A stretch of DNA of 22,010 nucleotides from a virus (IMGVR_UViG_3300010883_000568:1-22010), one strand, 5' to 3'. Shown: positions 7,600-16,513, counted from the first letter of the stretch. Program-made: numbers and translations. The notes: generated from the sequence alone by a model not told the origin.

Positions 7600-9051
7600 T
7601 TAGTCACGGAACAAGAAGAAGTTGTTGGCACCTAAAGTGCAAACAGCTCGTTCAGACAAGAAGTTAACTTGCATCTTATCGATAGAGCTATTGACTGCTC
7701 CACCAGCAGAACCAGTAATCCAAGTCTTGTAACGACGGTCTTCAGTTTCTGAAGCGCGGTACCGAACGTGAAGGAAAGGTCGCTTAGCATTCTTACCCAT
7801 AATCTGGTCGTATACAGTTGTTGAGCCAGCTGGCACCAATAAACCATCTACCTTACCCGAATTAAGACCACCACGCATAGTTGGGTCGTTCAAGTACTTC
7901 CAGTCAGACTTATAGAAGTCATAGCCACGACGGAAACCACGGAAACCTAGGTTCAACGCCATCTCTTCGTCATTGTCAAAGAGACCGTAAGAAGTACCAC
8001 CAGCTCCGTAAGAGTTCTGAGCAGCCAACATATCATCAATAGCAAATGAGAAGTCACGGTTAACGAAGATTACATTCTCTTCGATAGAACCCTGCTTATC
8101 CAATCGCTGGATAATAGTGTCAAACTCAGCCAATGTAGTTGGGATACCTTGGAATACATTTCCTCGAGTATTTACTACATAGAAGATTCCGTCAGAACCA
8201 GCATCTGTACTTCCAGCAGCGCCACCAGTAGCAGAATTAGCAGCAGGGCTAAGCTCAGCCAATGCTCCAGAACCAGCTACAGCAGGTACAGCTTCAATCA
8301 TAGCAGTCTCCAAGTAGTCGTCAAAACGAAGACGTGTCTCGTGCTCAGACTTCAAATACCATAAGTATCCAGTAGCTCCGTTCTCGGTAGTTACTTCAAC
8401 CCAACCGATTTGAGCCATATCAGAACCATTAACACTATAAGTGTCCTTCAAGATAATAGGCTTATTCTCAAAGAAGTTGTCTTCAGCTTCTAAAGAACCA
8501 ACCATTGTATCTGTTCCTTTAGCAAACTCAGAACCGTATACAAATACAGTACAAGTAGTGTTTTGAGGAAAGTTTTGAGTAGTCTCGTAATACTTTACCT
8601 TAAAGGTAAAAGTACCACCTGCTCCAGTAGGAGTGCTAGAACCTTCAGTTACAACGGCTTTATTGTTCAATGTTGATGCGCCTGCGTTAGCAGAAATCAT
8701 AACGGTTTGACCAACTCGCAAAGCCGCTGTTGAAACACCAGCAGGTAGAGTTACAGTAAACGTGTGCTCAGCAGCAGCAGAAGGTGCTGTGTCAGCATTA
8801 CAGTTTGTATACTTAGTATGCAAACGTCCTTGCTCAGCCCATTTGATAAGGTCAGAGTTAGAAGGCATCTCCGCTCCTACCATACGTAAGAATCCAGAAA
8901 CAGTACGGTTACCGTAACGCTCGAATTCTTTCTCGTAGGTATCAGGAAGATACTGGTTTAAGAAATTAAAATTAGTAATGTAGTTCGTTTGAAGAGCTAC
9001 TTTACTTGGTGCTGGATTCAAATCGAATCCAGGGGATGTTAATACAGCCAT
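7600..9051 (-). CDS. major capsid protein
   Basis: This 483-residue protein begins MAVLTSPGFDLNPAPSK. Residues about 24-80 contain NYITNFNFLNQYLPDTYEKE, ERYGNRTVSGFLRM and PSNSDLIKWAEQGRLHTKY, which I recognise as the N-terminal region of major capsid proteins of Bacteroidota podoviruses. The middle holds an Ala/Gly/Thr-rich beta stretch (SAAAEHTFTVTLPAGV) and a Gly/Ala/Ser-rich loop around residues 263-283. Length and place, after the portal and a scaffold-like gene and before a terminator, fit an HK97-fold shell protein; the fold itself is inferred. The A-rich leader directly before the ATG (eight A, no Shine-Dalgarno motif) suits a highly expressed Bacteroidota phage gene. Confidence 0.88.
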   Translation of the reverse strand: MAVLTSPGFDLNPAPSKVALQTNYITNFNFLNQYLPDTYEKEFERYGNRTVSGFLRMVGAEMPSNSDLIKWAEQGRLHTKYTNCNADTAPSAAAEHTFTVTLPAGVSTAALRVGQTVMISANAGASTLNNKAVVTEGSSTPTGAGGTFTFKVKYYETTQNFPQNTTCTVFVYGSEFAKGTDTMVGSLEAEDNFFENKPIILKDTYSVNGSDMAQIGWVEVTTENGATGYLWYLKSEHETRLRFDDYLETAMIEAVPAVAGSGALAELSPAANSATGGAAGSTDAGSDGIFYVVNTRGNVFQGIPTTLAEFDTIIQRLDKQGSIEENVIFVNRDFSFAIDDMLAAQNSYGAGGTSYGLFDNDEEMALNLGFRGFRRGYDFYKSDWKYLNDPTMRGGLNSGKVDGLLVPAGSTTVYDQIMGKNAKRPFLHVRYRASETEDRRYKTWITGSAGGAVNSSIDKMQVNFLSERAVCTLGANNFFLFRD

Positions 9052-9069
9052 TTTTTTTGTTTTAAAATA

Positions 9070-10155
9070 TTACACTCGACGGGCGCTCTTAATTTTGAGG
9101 CCACGTCCCGAATCGGAACTTACGCTCCGAATTTGCACCCCATCCTTATTAGCTGTCTCAGGTACTCGCCGCGAATCCATATTAATATTTTTGGACTTAC
9201 GACTTATATCTTCGACGCCATCAGACTTACCCTGCTCATAAAAGAACTCGGCAAATTTAGAAGGATTCATTGCCACGCTTAAAGCCTTGTGGTATCCCGC
9301 AGCGTCTTTAATCAACCCGTCATCCCCTATAAACTTATTTACGAAGTTCATAATATCTAACTGAGCCGACTTTAAGTCGCTAGCGTTGCCTGGATTAAAA
9401 GTGACGTCCTTTTCTCCGACTGCAAATTCAAAACCTTTGAATTTATCAGAAAAAACTTCGTCAGTTTGCTTCCGAAACCACTCGTTACGACGAGTGTTCT
9501 CTTGTTGGACACTACTAGACTCTTTCACGTATTGTTGATAGGCTTCAAAGTTCTCCTTCTCTTCTCCAGACAACGGGTTACCACTTGACTCAAGGGGTAC
9601 CTTATATTGCTCTTGAAGGTCAGAAAAATATTTCTTGGCCTTATTAACCACCTTTTTCTTAGCTACTTTTTGCTTACGTACAAAAGACTCCTCATCGAGG
9701 TCTTCATCATAAGTTAAGTCTTCTACCATACCCTTTACATCGTCGGCATCTAAGCCTTCTTCAGTAGCTAGGTAGTACTCCGCTAAGAGAGTATCTGTAT
9801 CGACAGCCTCATAGTCTTTGTTGAGTTCAACAAAATCCTTAAGGCCGCGACCAGTTTCTTTTTTGAAACGGAAATAAGCGTCTACATCTTCAGGAAGTTC
9901 TGGAGCGTTATTACGCTGTTCCAAAAGCTCGTCTAAGTTATTGACTTCTTTTCCGTATCGGTCTTTTAAGAAAGAAAGAACTTGCTCTTCATCTAAATCA
10001 GAAGAGATTTGTGTCGGTTCCGACACAATTTCCTCTACTACTTCAGGTGAATTCTCATCACTAAATTGAGCTTCGTGCTTTTCAAGAAGTTCTTGCTCTA
10101 TTTCAGCAGTAGATTTTTCTTCCAAAGCTCCTAGGTCTCGTACTTTAATTTCCAT
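9070..10155 (-). CDS. scaffold-like capsid assembly protein
   Basis: This 361-residue, strongly acidic and mostly helical protein has low Cys and aromatic content. The first ~130 residues are Glu/Asp-rich (IEQELLEKHEAQFSDENS, VEEIVSEPTQISSDLDEE). A lysine-rich helix follows around residues 163-180 (KVAKKKVVNKAKKYF), then a mixed C-terminal half that ends basic (GRGLKIKSARRV). This composition and the position between portal and major capsid genes are usual for an internal scaffolding protein, whose basic C-terminal end often binds the shell. No protease motif is visible, so whether it is removed by cleavage is unknown. It could instead be a minor internal protein. Translation starts at ATG 10155 after a 39-base spacer that carries a TATCTTCG element. 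Confidence 0.65.
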   Translation of the reverse strand: MEIKVRDLGALEEKSTAEIEQELLEKHEAQFSDENSPEVVEEIVSEPTQISSDLDEEQVLSFLKDRYGKEVNNLDELLEQRNNAPELPEDVDAYFRFKKETGRGLKDFVELNKDYEAVDTDTLLAEYYLATEEGLDADDVKGMVEDLTYDEDLDEESFVRKQKVAKKKVVNKAKKYFSDLQEQYKVPLESSGNPLSGEEKENFEAYQQYVKESSSVQQENTRRNEWFRKQTDEVFSDKFKGFEFAVGEKDVTFNPGNASDLKSAQLDIMNFVNKFIGDDGLIKDAAGYHKALSVAMNPSKFAEFFYEQGKSDGVEDISRKSKNINMDSRRVPETANKDGVQIRSVSSDSGRGLKIKSARRV

Positions 10156-10170
10156 TAGATTTAATTTGTG

Positions 10171-10191
10171 CGAAGATAACTATTTTAAAAT
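10171..10191 (-). promoter_or_regulatory. promoter-like element before the scaffold/capsid genes
   Basis: The minus strand reads ATTTTAAAAT (10191-10182), a perfect palindrome, then TATCTTCG (10178-10171), one mismatch from the TAnnTTTG -7 box, 16 bases before the ATG. TTTTAAAATA-N2-TATCTT is shared with the spacer at 6772-6791, and GTTATCTT plus CACAA is shared with the spacer before the gene starting at 18312. Extra capsid-gene transcription from here would make sense, but this is inference. Confidence 0.35.
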
Positions 10192-10194
10192 CCT

Positions 10195-12630
10195 TCATCG
10201 TGGGTCAAATTCAGCAAGGTCGAAGCCATCTAGGCTGTCCTCATTGGATTCAAAATTGATGGGAGGTAAGTTATTCTTACGCTGATTGATTAGTTTAGAC
10301 TGCTCTGTATTTTGCTGGCTGATACGCTTGCCTTTAGCATCTTCTCGCATATCCTCTCTTCCCGCAATTAGCTCTTCATCAAGCCCCTTAAGCTGCATAT
10401 TAAAGTTAAACTCCTGCTGCATAAGTTGGTTTTTCAGCTGAGCCTCCATCTGCATACGCTCAATATCGAACGCTACTTCGGCCTGCTTTACCTGAACTTT
10501 TTGTTGCCCTTCTGCCTGGATTTTCATCATCTCAGAATCGGCAGCAATTTTTTGAGACTGGAACTGCTGCTGCATCTGTGTTTGTTGCTGCTGCAATTGC
10601 ATAGCCTCCTCGCGCTCCTGCTTTTTCTTGCGCTTTAACTTAAGAAGTTGGTTGGCAAGTTTAATATTTCTAATCTCCCGAATATCAATGGCATCCTCTA
10701 AGTTGATGTCATTTTTAGAAAGCGCCATCTGGATATTTTGCTCCAGCATAGCCTTCTGTTCTTCATCAGGAGCTACTTCAATAAATACCCCGAAGTCATA
10801 GATATATAAATCTTTGATATCGTTAAGGATAGATACATTGTACTTGCCAATTTGATTTGAAAACTCTTCTTTAAAATCAGCGTACTCCAATATATCAGCT
10901 ACTCGGCACGAAAGGGCTTCGGCCATAGATTTAAGGATATAAAGGCTTCCGTCTAATATATGCCGTGTAGCTACATTAGAGTTTAAAGCCGCCAACTTCT
11001 GTACACCAACTAAAGCATAGGGGTCTGGTGTAGAGCCATCACGCGCTTCGTTAAGACCCGTTATATCACGTATCATACTGAGATAGTGATTGTAGTTGCC
11101 GATAAGAGCACTAATCTTCGACTGTCCCGAGTTACTGGTAAGCTGCTGGATAGGAACGCGGGCGTTATTAAACTCGCCGTCCTGGGTATAGCTTCTACCT
11201 ATAACACTACCTGTCTGGAAATATAGCCGCAAAGCATCTTCTGGGTTATATGCGTTACCCGTACCCAGGTCGACTTCGTTAAGTCCATCGGCATCGATAA
11301 AGACACCGTCAGGGACAATACGAGACATCACCTGCTGTAACTTAAGGTGCGTAATTTGTATCTGGTCAGCTAAAGGAATCATACGACGAACTAACGACTC
11401 TATATTTCCTTTGTACATACGAGGCGCACACGCTACGTAATTAGGAACTGCATATTGAGATGCCGATTTAGGTCGGACCATATTTTCTGCCATCTCCCAC
11501 TTAAGTAGGATGCTGGTTCCCATAACCATAACACCCTCATACCATACATCGATAGTCTTTTCGATTTTCTCAAAACGACCCTCTTCCATCATCTCATCTG
11601 GCGGGTTGAATGTATCGTCTTTCTCGATAACCTTACTTCCGCCCGTTTCGTTAATCTTCTTCTTATAGACAAACTTCTTAGTCGTCTTATAATTAAAATA
11701 CATCAGCGTAGCGGTATCTCGATAGAACATATCGTTTTGATAAAGCTCCGCTACGTTATAGTAATCATACCAACTTTGAGAATACTTAGAAATTTCCTCT
11801 AGGTCTTCCCTGGTAAGGGTAGGGTCGATTTTAATCAGCTCTGTAATAGCTACCGTTTTAATCTCACCCCAGTAAAAAGTATCTTTAAAGTATGGGTCTT
11901 CAGTATAGCTGTATACCACATTAGCAGGGTCTACATACTCTACCCGTACCCCGTCTCCCTTCAAAAACTCGTGCTTTGCAATACCAATCCCTAAAGTAGT
12001 TAGGTCATAGTCTACCCGTTGGCGTGTCTCGCTATAATGATTTTGGTCCAACAACGTATTAATCGCCGTCTCTTCTGCAATTTCAATAGCAGGCTTATAG
12101 TTAAGCTGCATATAAAGAGATAGCTCTTCATCGCTGTTGGGTAAATCGTCAGGAGCTACTGTAAAGGGGTCAACGCCAAAGTCTTGCTGAACCTGTAGTA
12201 ATAAATCTTTAGAGACCATCTGGGCCTCTATCATATCCTGGTATTTACTGCGTTTAGCAGAAGACATAGCATCCTGAGCATATGCCTTTACATCAAACAA
12301 CCTGTCGGACATACCGTTAACTACAATATCAACAAACTTAGGTATGATAGGAATAGGTGTCCAGTCCAGATTGAGATACGAAAGGTCACCATCTGTAGAT
12401 AGCTCGTTTTTGTATTTCGCTACCGATTGCTCCCCGCGAGAGTACAGGCGTAATCGATTAAATTCTCGCCATTGGCTATAGAATCTACAACTGTTACCAT
12501 CTCTTTTAAACCACTCATACTGAATGGCTTGGCCTACTTGAATTCCAAACTCACTACTTGCTTTTTCGGAGTCAGAAACAAATTGAGTAGGGAACGAGGT
12601 AGATGCTATATTGACTTGAACATCTCTCAT
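10195..12630 (-). CDS. portal protein
   Basis: This 811-residue protein is close to the ~800-residue portals of crAss-like phages. The N-terminal part includes WREFNRLRLYSRGEQSVAKY and LNLDWTPIPIIPKFVDIVV, phrases I recognise from portals of Bacteroidota podoviruses, and the centre has ITHLKLQQVMSRIVPDG and a DITGLNEARDGSTPDPYALV region typical of portal clip/stem areas. From residue ~662 the protein becomes a long Gln/Lys/Glu-rich coiled coil (LLKLKRKKKQEREEAMQLQQ) extending to ~770, then an acidic tail ending DLAEFDPR. The portal forms the dodecameric DNA entry ring and docks the terminase; the coiled coil would be the barrel inside the head (inferred). The start ATG overlaps the terminase stop by one base (TAATG). 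Confidence 0.88.
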   Translation of the reverse strand: MRDVQVNIASTSFPTQFVSDSEKASSEFGIQVGQAIQYEWFKRDGNSCRFYSQWREFNRLRLYSRGEQSVAKYKNELSTDGDLSYLNLDWTPIPIIPKFVDIVVNGMSDRLFDVKAYAQDAMSSAKRSKYQDMIEAQMVSKDLLLQVQQDFGVDPFTVAPDDLPNSDEELSLYMQLNYKPAIEIAEETAINTLLDQNHYSETRQRVDYDLTTLGIGIAKHEFLKGDGVRVEYVDPANVVYSYTEDPYFKDTFYWGEIKTVAITELIKIDPTLTREDLEEISKYSQSWYDYYNVAELYQNDMFYRDTATLMYFNYKTTKKFVYKKKINETGGSKVIEKDDTFNPPDEMMEEGRFEKIEKTIDVWYEGVMVMGTSILLKWEMAENMVRPKSASQYAVPNYVACAPRMYKGNIESLVRRMIPLADQIQITHLKLQQVMSRIVPDGVFIDADGLNEVDLGTGNAYNPEDALRLYFQTGSVIGRSYTQDGEFNNARVPIQQLTSNSGQSKISALIGNYNHYLSMIRDITGLNEARDGSTPDPYALVGVQKLAALNSNVATRHILDGSLYILKSMAEALSCRVADILEYADFKEEFSNQIGKYNVSILNDIKDLYIYDFGVFIEVAPDEEQKAMLEQNIQMALSKNDINLEDAIDIREIRNIKLANQLLKLKRKKKQEREEAMQLQQQQTQMQQQFQSQKIAADSEMMKIQAEGQQKVQVKQAEVAFDIERMQMEAQLKNQLMQQEFNFNMQLKGLDEELIAGREDMREDAKGKRISQQNTEQSKLINQRKNNLPPINFESNEDSLDGFDLAEFDPR

Positions 12631-14876
12631 TATTTAACTAGTTCGCTGATGTTTCCACGGTTGTTGTATCTAGCAAAGGTAACAGATATTTTCGATTGCT
12701 TTTCTTCGGGTTGATATACGTGTTTTTGATTCGCCATAATTGCCAATCCCGAACTGATAGTAGCATCAAATTTTGTCCTGTTATTGATATCAAATTTAGC
12801 CCAGTCTTCTAAGGTTCGAGTAAACGGCATCACTCCGATATCCCCTGCCGAACGATAAGTTCCTTCTAAATCTATACCGATATGTTTTTCAATATACGAT
12901 TCTATAGCAGAAGCGTGAGACTGCTTGACGTCCTCAGAACTATTGGGTATACCTCCAAGTTCTTTCTCTGTTTTAGAGAGTTTATTAAACTTCTTGTCGG
13001 GACGGTTCATAGAAAACTTTCGATAGCCTCTATGTTTAAAATGATAGAGAAGCCTTGGTTTATTATTCTCCGTTAGGATAGGCATACCATAGAAAATACA
13101 GGCCATTAGTACCTCTTCAAAAAATATCTCTGCCGTTTGAGGACGTGCTACATACTCTAGAAAAAACTCACTGCTCGGGGCGTCATCCATATTAAACTTA
13201 GTCATCCCGTGAAGAGAACCATTAGAACCTCTTCCGCCGACTACGCCTGATATATCATAAGGGTCACATCCAAACGACCCTATATGTTCATTGCCAGGAA
13301 ATTTCATCCCGTTGCGCGTAATAACATTGTTTTGTAAATGGGCAGGAGGTATCCATCCCAACACAAATCTACCGTTACGCTCTGGAGTCCAAATTACCTT
13401 GGTGTCTTTCTCTCCGTTGAGCCAATGAAACGAACCACGAGTAAGGTAATGCTCCTTAATCATCGTATCGTTATAGTCTATCTGCTGGTATATCTTGGTA
13501 AGATTAAATAGCGACTGTTTGCTTTCATCTCTAAAAGCGTGAGACTCCGTCCTAGGGAACTGCCTATAGAATTCGTTAAGAGCGTCAGGGTCATTTTTTA
13601 ATGACGCCACTTCATTCTCCCAATAGTCAATAGCACCAATTTTAATAACACTTCCGTCAATGCCTTTAGATGCAATTGCAGGAGTCCTAAAAATTGGCAT
13701 CCCATAGATATCTATATAACCCTCAAAATTCCATTCCATAGGAATAAAGAGACTGTACATACCGCTTTTAGTTTGCCCGTTAGCATTGCGGTTGCTGACG
13801 TCAGATTGCGAAAATAAAGTCTTATAGTTACCACCCCCTTTACTCAGCGCATTAGAAGTAGAACCCATCATACACTTACCTATAATGCGGCTACCTAGTC
13901 GCAGGCAAGTTTTAGTAACGCGCCAGTTATTGAGGATGTTCTCTGGCTTCTCCCACTTCCCGCTCTCATCGTGTACCAGCAATAGGAGCTTCTCTCCGTC
14001 ATAGCTGTTGTCTGATGTATTCTTCCAATCTATAGTTGTGTCAAGACCATCTAACTCGTTATCCTCATCCAAGTACATATTGCGCTTGGTAATTTTAGAG
14101 GCGGGGATACGGTAAGCTAGCTCGGTCTTTGGCTTGTCCATACCGTCCTGGATAGGCTTAAAGAAAAACGGATAGTTTGCCGATATAGGAACGACCTTAT
14201 CCGTAAACATCTTCTTAGCGTCAGAACCCGTTTTAGAAAGTATACCTACACGCGCGTCTTTAGCTAACGTACCGATATTAACGCATTCTGAAGAACCCAT
14301 AAAAGAAAATCCTGAACGACGAATCTTTAGGTAGCACATACCAAAACTTCGGGCGTCGGCCTTACACGCTTCCCAAAATATATAGAATATGCGATTGGCT
14401 TCTCTAAAGTCAGGAAGTCCTACGTCGATTTTAGTCCATTGAAGGTAGCTATAATGAGACCCCGTTACATACGTAGACTTACCGTTATTCATAAACCACA
14501 CGCCGTTCTCTCTACGGTTAAACTCCTCTTCTATAAAATCTACCCACTTATCTTTAAACTCGGTAGGCATTTCATTCCACTGAAAGATAGTCTTGATACG
14601 AGAGAGTTCTTTAGGATATTGAAGCGGTTGCCAATACTGCTCTTTTTTATTCTTACTACGCTGTATCGGCTCTTTATTTTTAGCGGGAAGAGCAATACGA
14701 AGTCCCTGGATATCCACGACATCTCCTACAGTTCCGTCTTTGGATATAACGACAAAATCATACTTTTCATTGTAGCCATACTCCCAGGTTTTACCTCTAT
14801 TTTTTGCCGCCATCGCCGCAGGAGGGACGATATCAGTAAGGTAGGTAAGAAGGTTATTTTGACCGTCGTTCTGCAA
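12630..14876 (-). CDS. terL: terminase large subunit
   Basis: This 748-residue packaging motor has an ATPase half with an unusual Walker A-like loop KIRRSGFSFMGSSE (residues 184-197), Walker B KLLLLVHDESGKW (296-308; Asp303, Glu304) and a coupling-like GST (338-340). The nuclease half has GSFGCDPYDISG (533-544) with Asp538 as the likely first metal ligand, acidic residues around 583-588, and FDATISSGLAIMA (703-715) with Asp704 as the likely last ligand. Together this is a complete ATPase plus RuvC/RNase H-like nuclease. The longest frame starts at TTG 14876 and overlaps the upstream gene by 23 bases; the first ATG in frame is at 14813 (residue 22, MAAKNRGKTW). Residues 1-21 read like protein, so the longer form is kept, but the true start is undecided. 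Confidence 0.92.
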   Translation of the reverse strand: MQNDGQNNLLTYLTDIVPPAAMAAKNRGKTWEYGYNEKYDFVVISKDGTVGDVVDIQGLRIALPAKNKEPIQRSKNKKEQYWQPLQYPKELSRIKTIFQWNEMPTEFKDKWVDFIEEEFNRRENGVWFMNNGKSTYVTGSHYSYLQWTKIDVGLPDFREANRIFYIFWEACKADARSFGMCYLKIRRSGFSFMGSSECVNIGTLAKDARVGILSKTGSDAKKMFTDKVVPISANYPFFFKPIQDGMDKPKTELAYRIPASKITKRNMYLDEDNELDGLDTTIDWKNTSDNSYDGEKLLLLVHDESGKWEKPENILNNWRVTKTCLRLGSRIIGKCMMGSTSNALSKGGGNYKTLFSQSDVSNRNANGQTKSGMYSLFIPMEWNFEGYIDIYGMPIFRTPAIASKGIDGSVIKIGAIDYWENEVASLKNDPDALNEFYRQFPRTESHAFRDESKQSLFNLTKIYQQIDYNDTMIKEHYLTRGSFHWLNGEKDTKVIWTPERNGRFVLGWIPPAHLQNNVITRNGMKFPGNEHIGSFGCDPYDISGVVGGRGSNGSLHGMTKFNMDDAPSSEFFLEYVARPQTAEIFFEEVLMACIFYGMPILTENNKPRLLYHFKHRGYRKFSMNRPDKKFNKLSKTEKELGGIPNSSEDVKQSHASAIESYIEKHIGIDLEGTYRSAGDIGVMPFTRTLEDWAKFDINNRTKFDATISSGLAIMANQKHVYQPEEKQSKISVTFARYNNRGNISELVK

Positions 14877-15138
14877 AGCCTTGTTTGGTATTGGTAGATG
14901 AGTCGCCGCGTTTTTCAGCTGCTTCTAAATTTTCTTTCTCTTGTTCAATTCGATTGAGTATCTCAAGAGCATCGAATATAGCTAGTTTTTTAGTAGCCGC
15001 TGCGTTCTTAAGCCTATCGGCTGCTAGCTCGTCTTCGATATCAGGCTTTATAATATCCTCTTTAGCGACTTTAATAAGCTGCTCTACAGCTCTATGGCCT
15101 GCTTTTATAATCTCTAGTTTAAGCTCTTTTATATTCAT
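14854..15138 (-). CDS. small helical protein, candidate terminase small subunit
   Basis: This 94-residue protein is nearly all helix, rich in Lys, Glu, Ala and Ile (MNIKELKLEIIKAGHRAVEQ, LAADRLKNAAATKKLAIFDA), with a polar disordered tail (EKRGDSSTNTKQGF). Its stop lies inside the start region of the large terminase gene, and its ATG overlaps the previous stop as ATGA, so it is translationally coupled on both sides. Small terminases are short, helical, oligomeric DNA-recognition proteins encoded immediately before terL, which fits. No helix-turn-helix is obvious, so the call rests on size, shape and place. A packaging or assembly cofactor is the alternative. Confidence 0.5.
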   Translation of the reverse strand: MNIKELKLEIIKAGHRAVEQLIKVAKEDIIKPDIEDELAADRLKNAAATKKLAIFDALEILNRIEQEKENLEAAEKRGDSSTNTKQGFAERRSK

Positions 15139-15698
15139 AAGACCATCGTTATGTTCTCAGTATACATACGATAAAGCTTTTCCCCGTCGACGGTAAACTC
15201 GTATTCACTTTGCGGGGTAAAAGAAATCTCATCGCCTTCTTTAACTCCTAGCTTTTCTAACTGCTCGTTGCCATAGCGAAGAGTCCCAAAGAGAGGTTCT
15301 TCCTTAACGAACTTCTTTATCCACGATTCTTTTTCTTCTACAGGCTTTACAAAACAGTACTTGCTGTGGGCTTTCCACTGGTCGTCTTTTTTGTACAAGA
15401 AGAATTGCTCTTCTTCGATAAAAAATAGCTGGTCTTTAAAGTAGCTACGCCCACTTTTTTGAACGCCTTTCATATCGTAATAGTATTTAAATACATTATG
15501 ATGGACGAGTAGGGTATCTCCTTTAGAAATAGGACCTGTATAAGAAATGGGGGTTGCCTCTACTATAGCATAACGATTAGAAAACCTATGGTCTTCTTGA
15601 GAGGAGCTTACGATGAATTCTACATCACCCATCTCTCTTATGTTATCGTACCTGGTATCGTTAAGTGGCTGAACTATAAATGCGTCTGGTGACCTCAT
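15135..15698 (-). CDS. possible GroES-like (gp31-type) co-chaperonin, two-domain
   Basis: This 187-residue protein appears to hold two related beta-rich halves. The first has RYAIVEATPISYTGPISKGD then TLLVHHNVFKYY (residues ~42-73), which resembles the GroES pattern of a small beta barrel with vkxGDxVl followed by a mobile region. The second, near the C-terminus, has LFGTLRYGNEQLEKLGVKEG DEISF...(positions ~136-160) and YEFTVDGEKLYRMYTENI, again GroES-like, with KEGD and a terminal 'LYRM..xxI' strand. Known biology: several phages encode a GroES substitute (T4 gp31) needed to fold the capsid protein. Inference: this protein may do the same. It overlaps both neighbours by 1-4 bases. The alternative is an unrelated beta-rich structural protein. 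Confidence 0.4.
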   Translation of the reverse strand: MRSPDAFIVQPLNDTRYDNIREMGDVEFIVSSSQEDHRFSNRYAIVEATPISYTGPISKGDTLLVHHNVFKYYYDMKGVQKSGRSYFKDQLFFIEEEQFFLYKKDDQWKAHSKYCFVKPVEEKESWIKKFVKEEPLFGTLRYGNEQLEKLGVKEGDEISFTPQSEYEFTVDGEKLYRMYTENITMVL

Positions 15699-15919
15699 TA
15701 AAAGTTAATGTTGTACTCTACGGACACAGGCATAGAATGAGAGAAGTGTTTCCACAGAACTATCTCATCGTTGCGCTCTATCCATATTTGGATTGAATTT
15801 GATTTAACCTCACTTTTTATGAGGTGGATTTTATAACCGCCCCCTAAAACCTCCTGCCCTATTAAATAGTGCATAGCCGACTTATAGTCAGGGCCTATAG
15901 AAATTTTACGGATAAGCAT
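15698..15919 (-). CDS. small hypothetical protein
   Basis: This 73-residue product begins MLIRKISIGPDYKSAMHYLI. It has short predicted beta strands (GGGYKIHLIKSEVKSNSIQI, EIVLWKHFSHSMPVSVEYNI) and no membrane segment or signal peptide. The gene sits 3 bases after the fibre-like gene and its stop overlaps the ATG of the possible co-chaperonin (TAATG). Similar short proteins occur before terminase blocks of marine phages as I recall, always without a function. The tight coupling to the next gene suggests a joint role, but nothing more can be said. Confidence 0.65.
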   Translation of the reverse strand: MLIRKISIGPDYKSAMHYLIGQEVLGGGYKIHLIKSEVKSNSIQIWIERNDEIVLWKHFSHSMPVSVEYNINF

Positions 15920-15922
15920 AGT

Positions 15923-16486
15923 TTAGATAGAATGAACGACAACGCTTACGTGCGAACAGTCTATGTTCGCAATTGCACTGTTTTTAACTTTAATTTTTAA
16001 GCTGTCGCCAAAAACCAAATTGGCAATACAGGTCATAACTAAATTAAACTCAGTACTGTTGCCTGTTTCTGTTACGCTACTTGTAGAGGAAACTATATCT
16101 GTCTCAGTTCCACCTGAAGTCTTCTGTGTTATTAAACCCGTAATAACATTATTATTAGATGCTTTTAAACTTAACACCACTGTTACTTGAGAAAGCAGTG
16201 TAGTCTGTGGCGTATTTACATTTGACACCAGTTCATTAGTGGCGGTATACCCGTCAGACAACCCTGTAGAAAGCACCACATTTAAATCAACATAAGTATC
16301 CGCCGCTGATATAGTTGTTGTAGCTGCCGCATTAGAAAATGCGTCGATATAATAAGCAGGAGCTGTCGCTGAAGACAGTGATTCTACAGTAATATTTTTA
16401 GTTGCATTAGAGTCGTTAGCATCGCTAACAACAATCCTATCGGAAGGGCTAGGAGTAACTGTTGCGTATGTACTAATCTTAGGCAT
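15923..16486 (-). CDS. small fibre/appendage-like structural protein
   Basis: This 187-residue, Thr/Ser/Asn/Ala-rich protein is almost free of charged residues after position 40. It begins MPKISTYATVTPSPSDRIVV and then SDANDSNATKNITVESLSS, the short N-terminal anchoring pattern (IS...PSxxDxxxVSD...T.NIT...L) seen in many phage fibre and head-appendage proteins. The rest is beta-rich (DTYVDLNVVLSTGLSDGY, QVTVVLSLKASNNNVITG, SVTETGNSTEFNLVMTCIA), consistent with a jelly-roll or TNF-like trimer domain at the tip. By inference it is a virion appendage. The spacer before it carries TACCTTTG, an exact TAnnTTTG match. Confidence 0.6.
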   Translation of the reverse strand: MPKISTYATVTPSPSDRIVVSDANDSNATKNITVESLSSATAPAYYIDAFSNAAATTTISAADTYVDLNVVLSTGLSDGYTATNELVSNVNTPQTTLLSQVTVVLSLKASNNNVITGLITQKTSGGTETDIVSSTSSVTETGNSTEFNLVMTCIANLVFGDSLKIKVKNSAIANIDCSHVSVVVHSI

Positions 16487-16505
16487 AGTCGTGAGGTTTA
16501 GTATT

Positions 16506-16513
16506 CAAAGGTA
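16506..16513 (-). promoter_or_regulatory. candidate -7 box TACCTTTG
   Basis: The minus strand reads TACCTTTG, matching the Bacteroidota -7 consensus TAnnTTTG, 20 bases before ATG 16486 in a 28-base spacer. No convincing TTTG box lies 17-20 bases further upstream. It could start a packaging-gene transcript below the lysis genes. Confidence 0.3.

Noticed and set aside
12674-12681. TACCTTTG box inside the terminase gene, 44 bases before the portal start
   Set aside because: About five such matches per strand are expected in coding sequence by chance, and no -33 box is seen; not listed as a promoter.
14439-15196. Plus-strand open frames of 152 and 103 codons opposite terminase and its upstream genes
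   Set aside because: They lie antisense to strongly supported genes, have Ser/Arg/Leu-rich shadow composition and no start signals.
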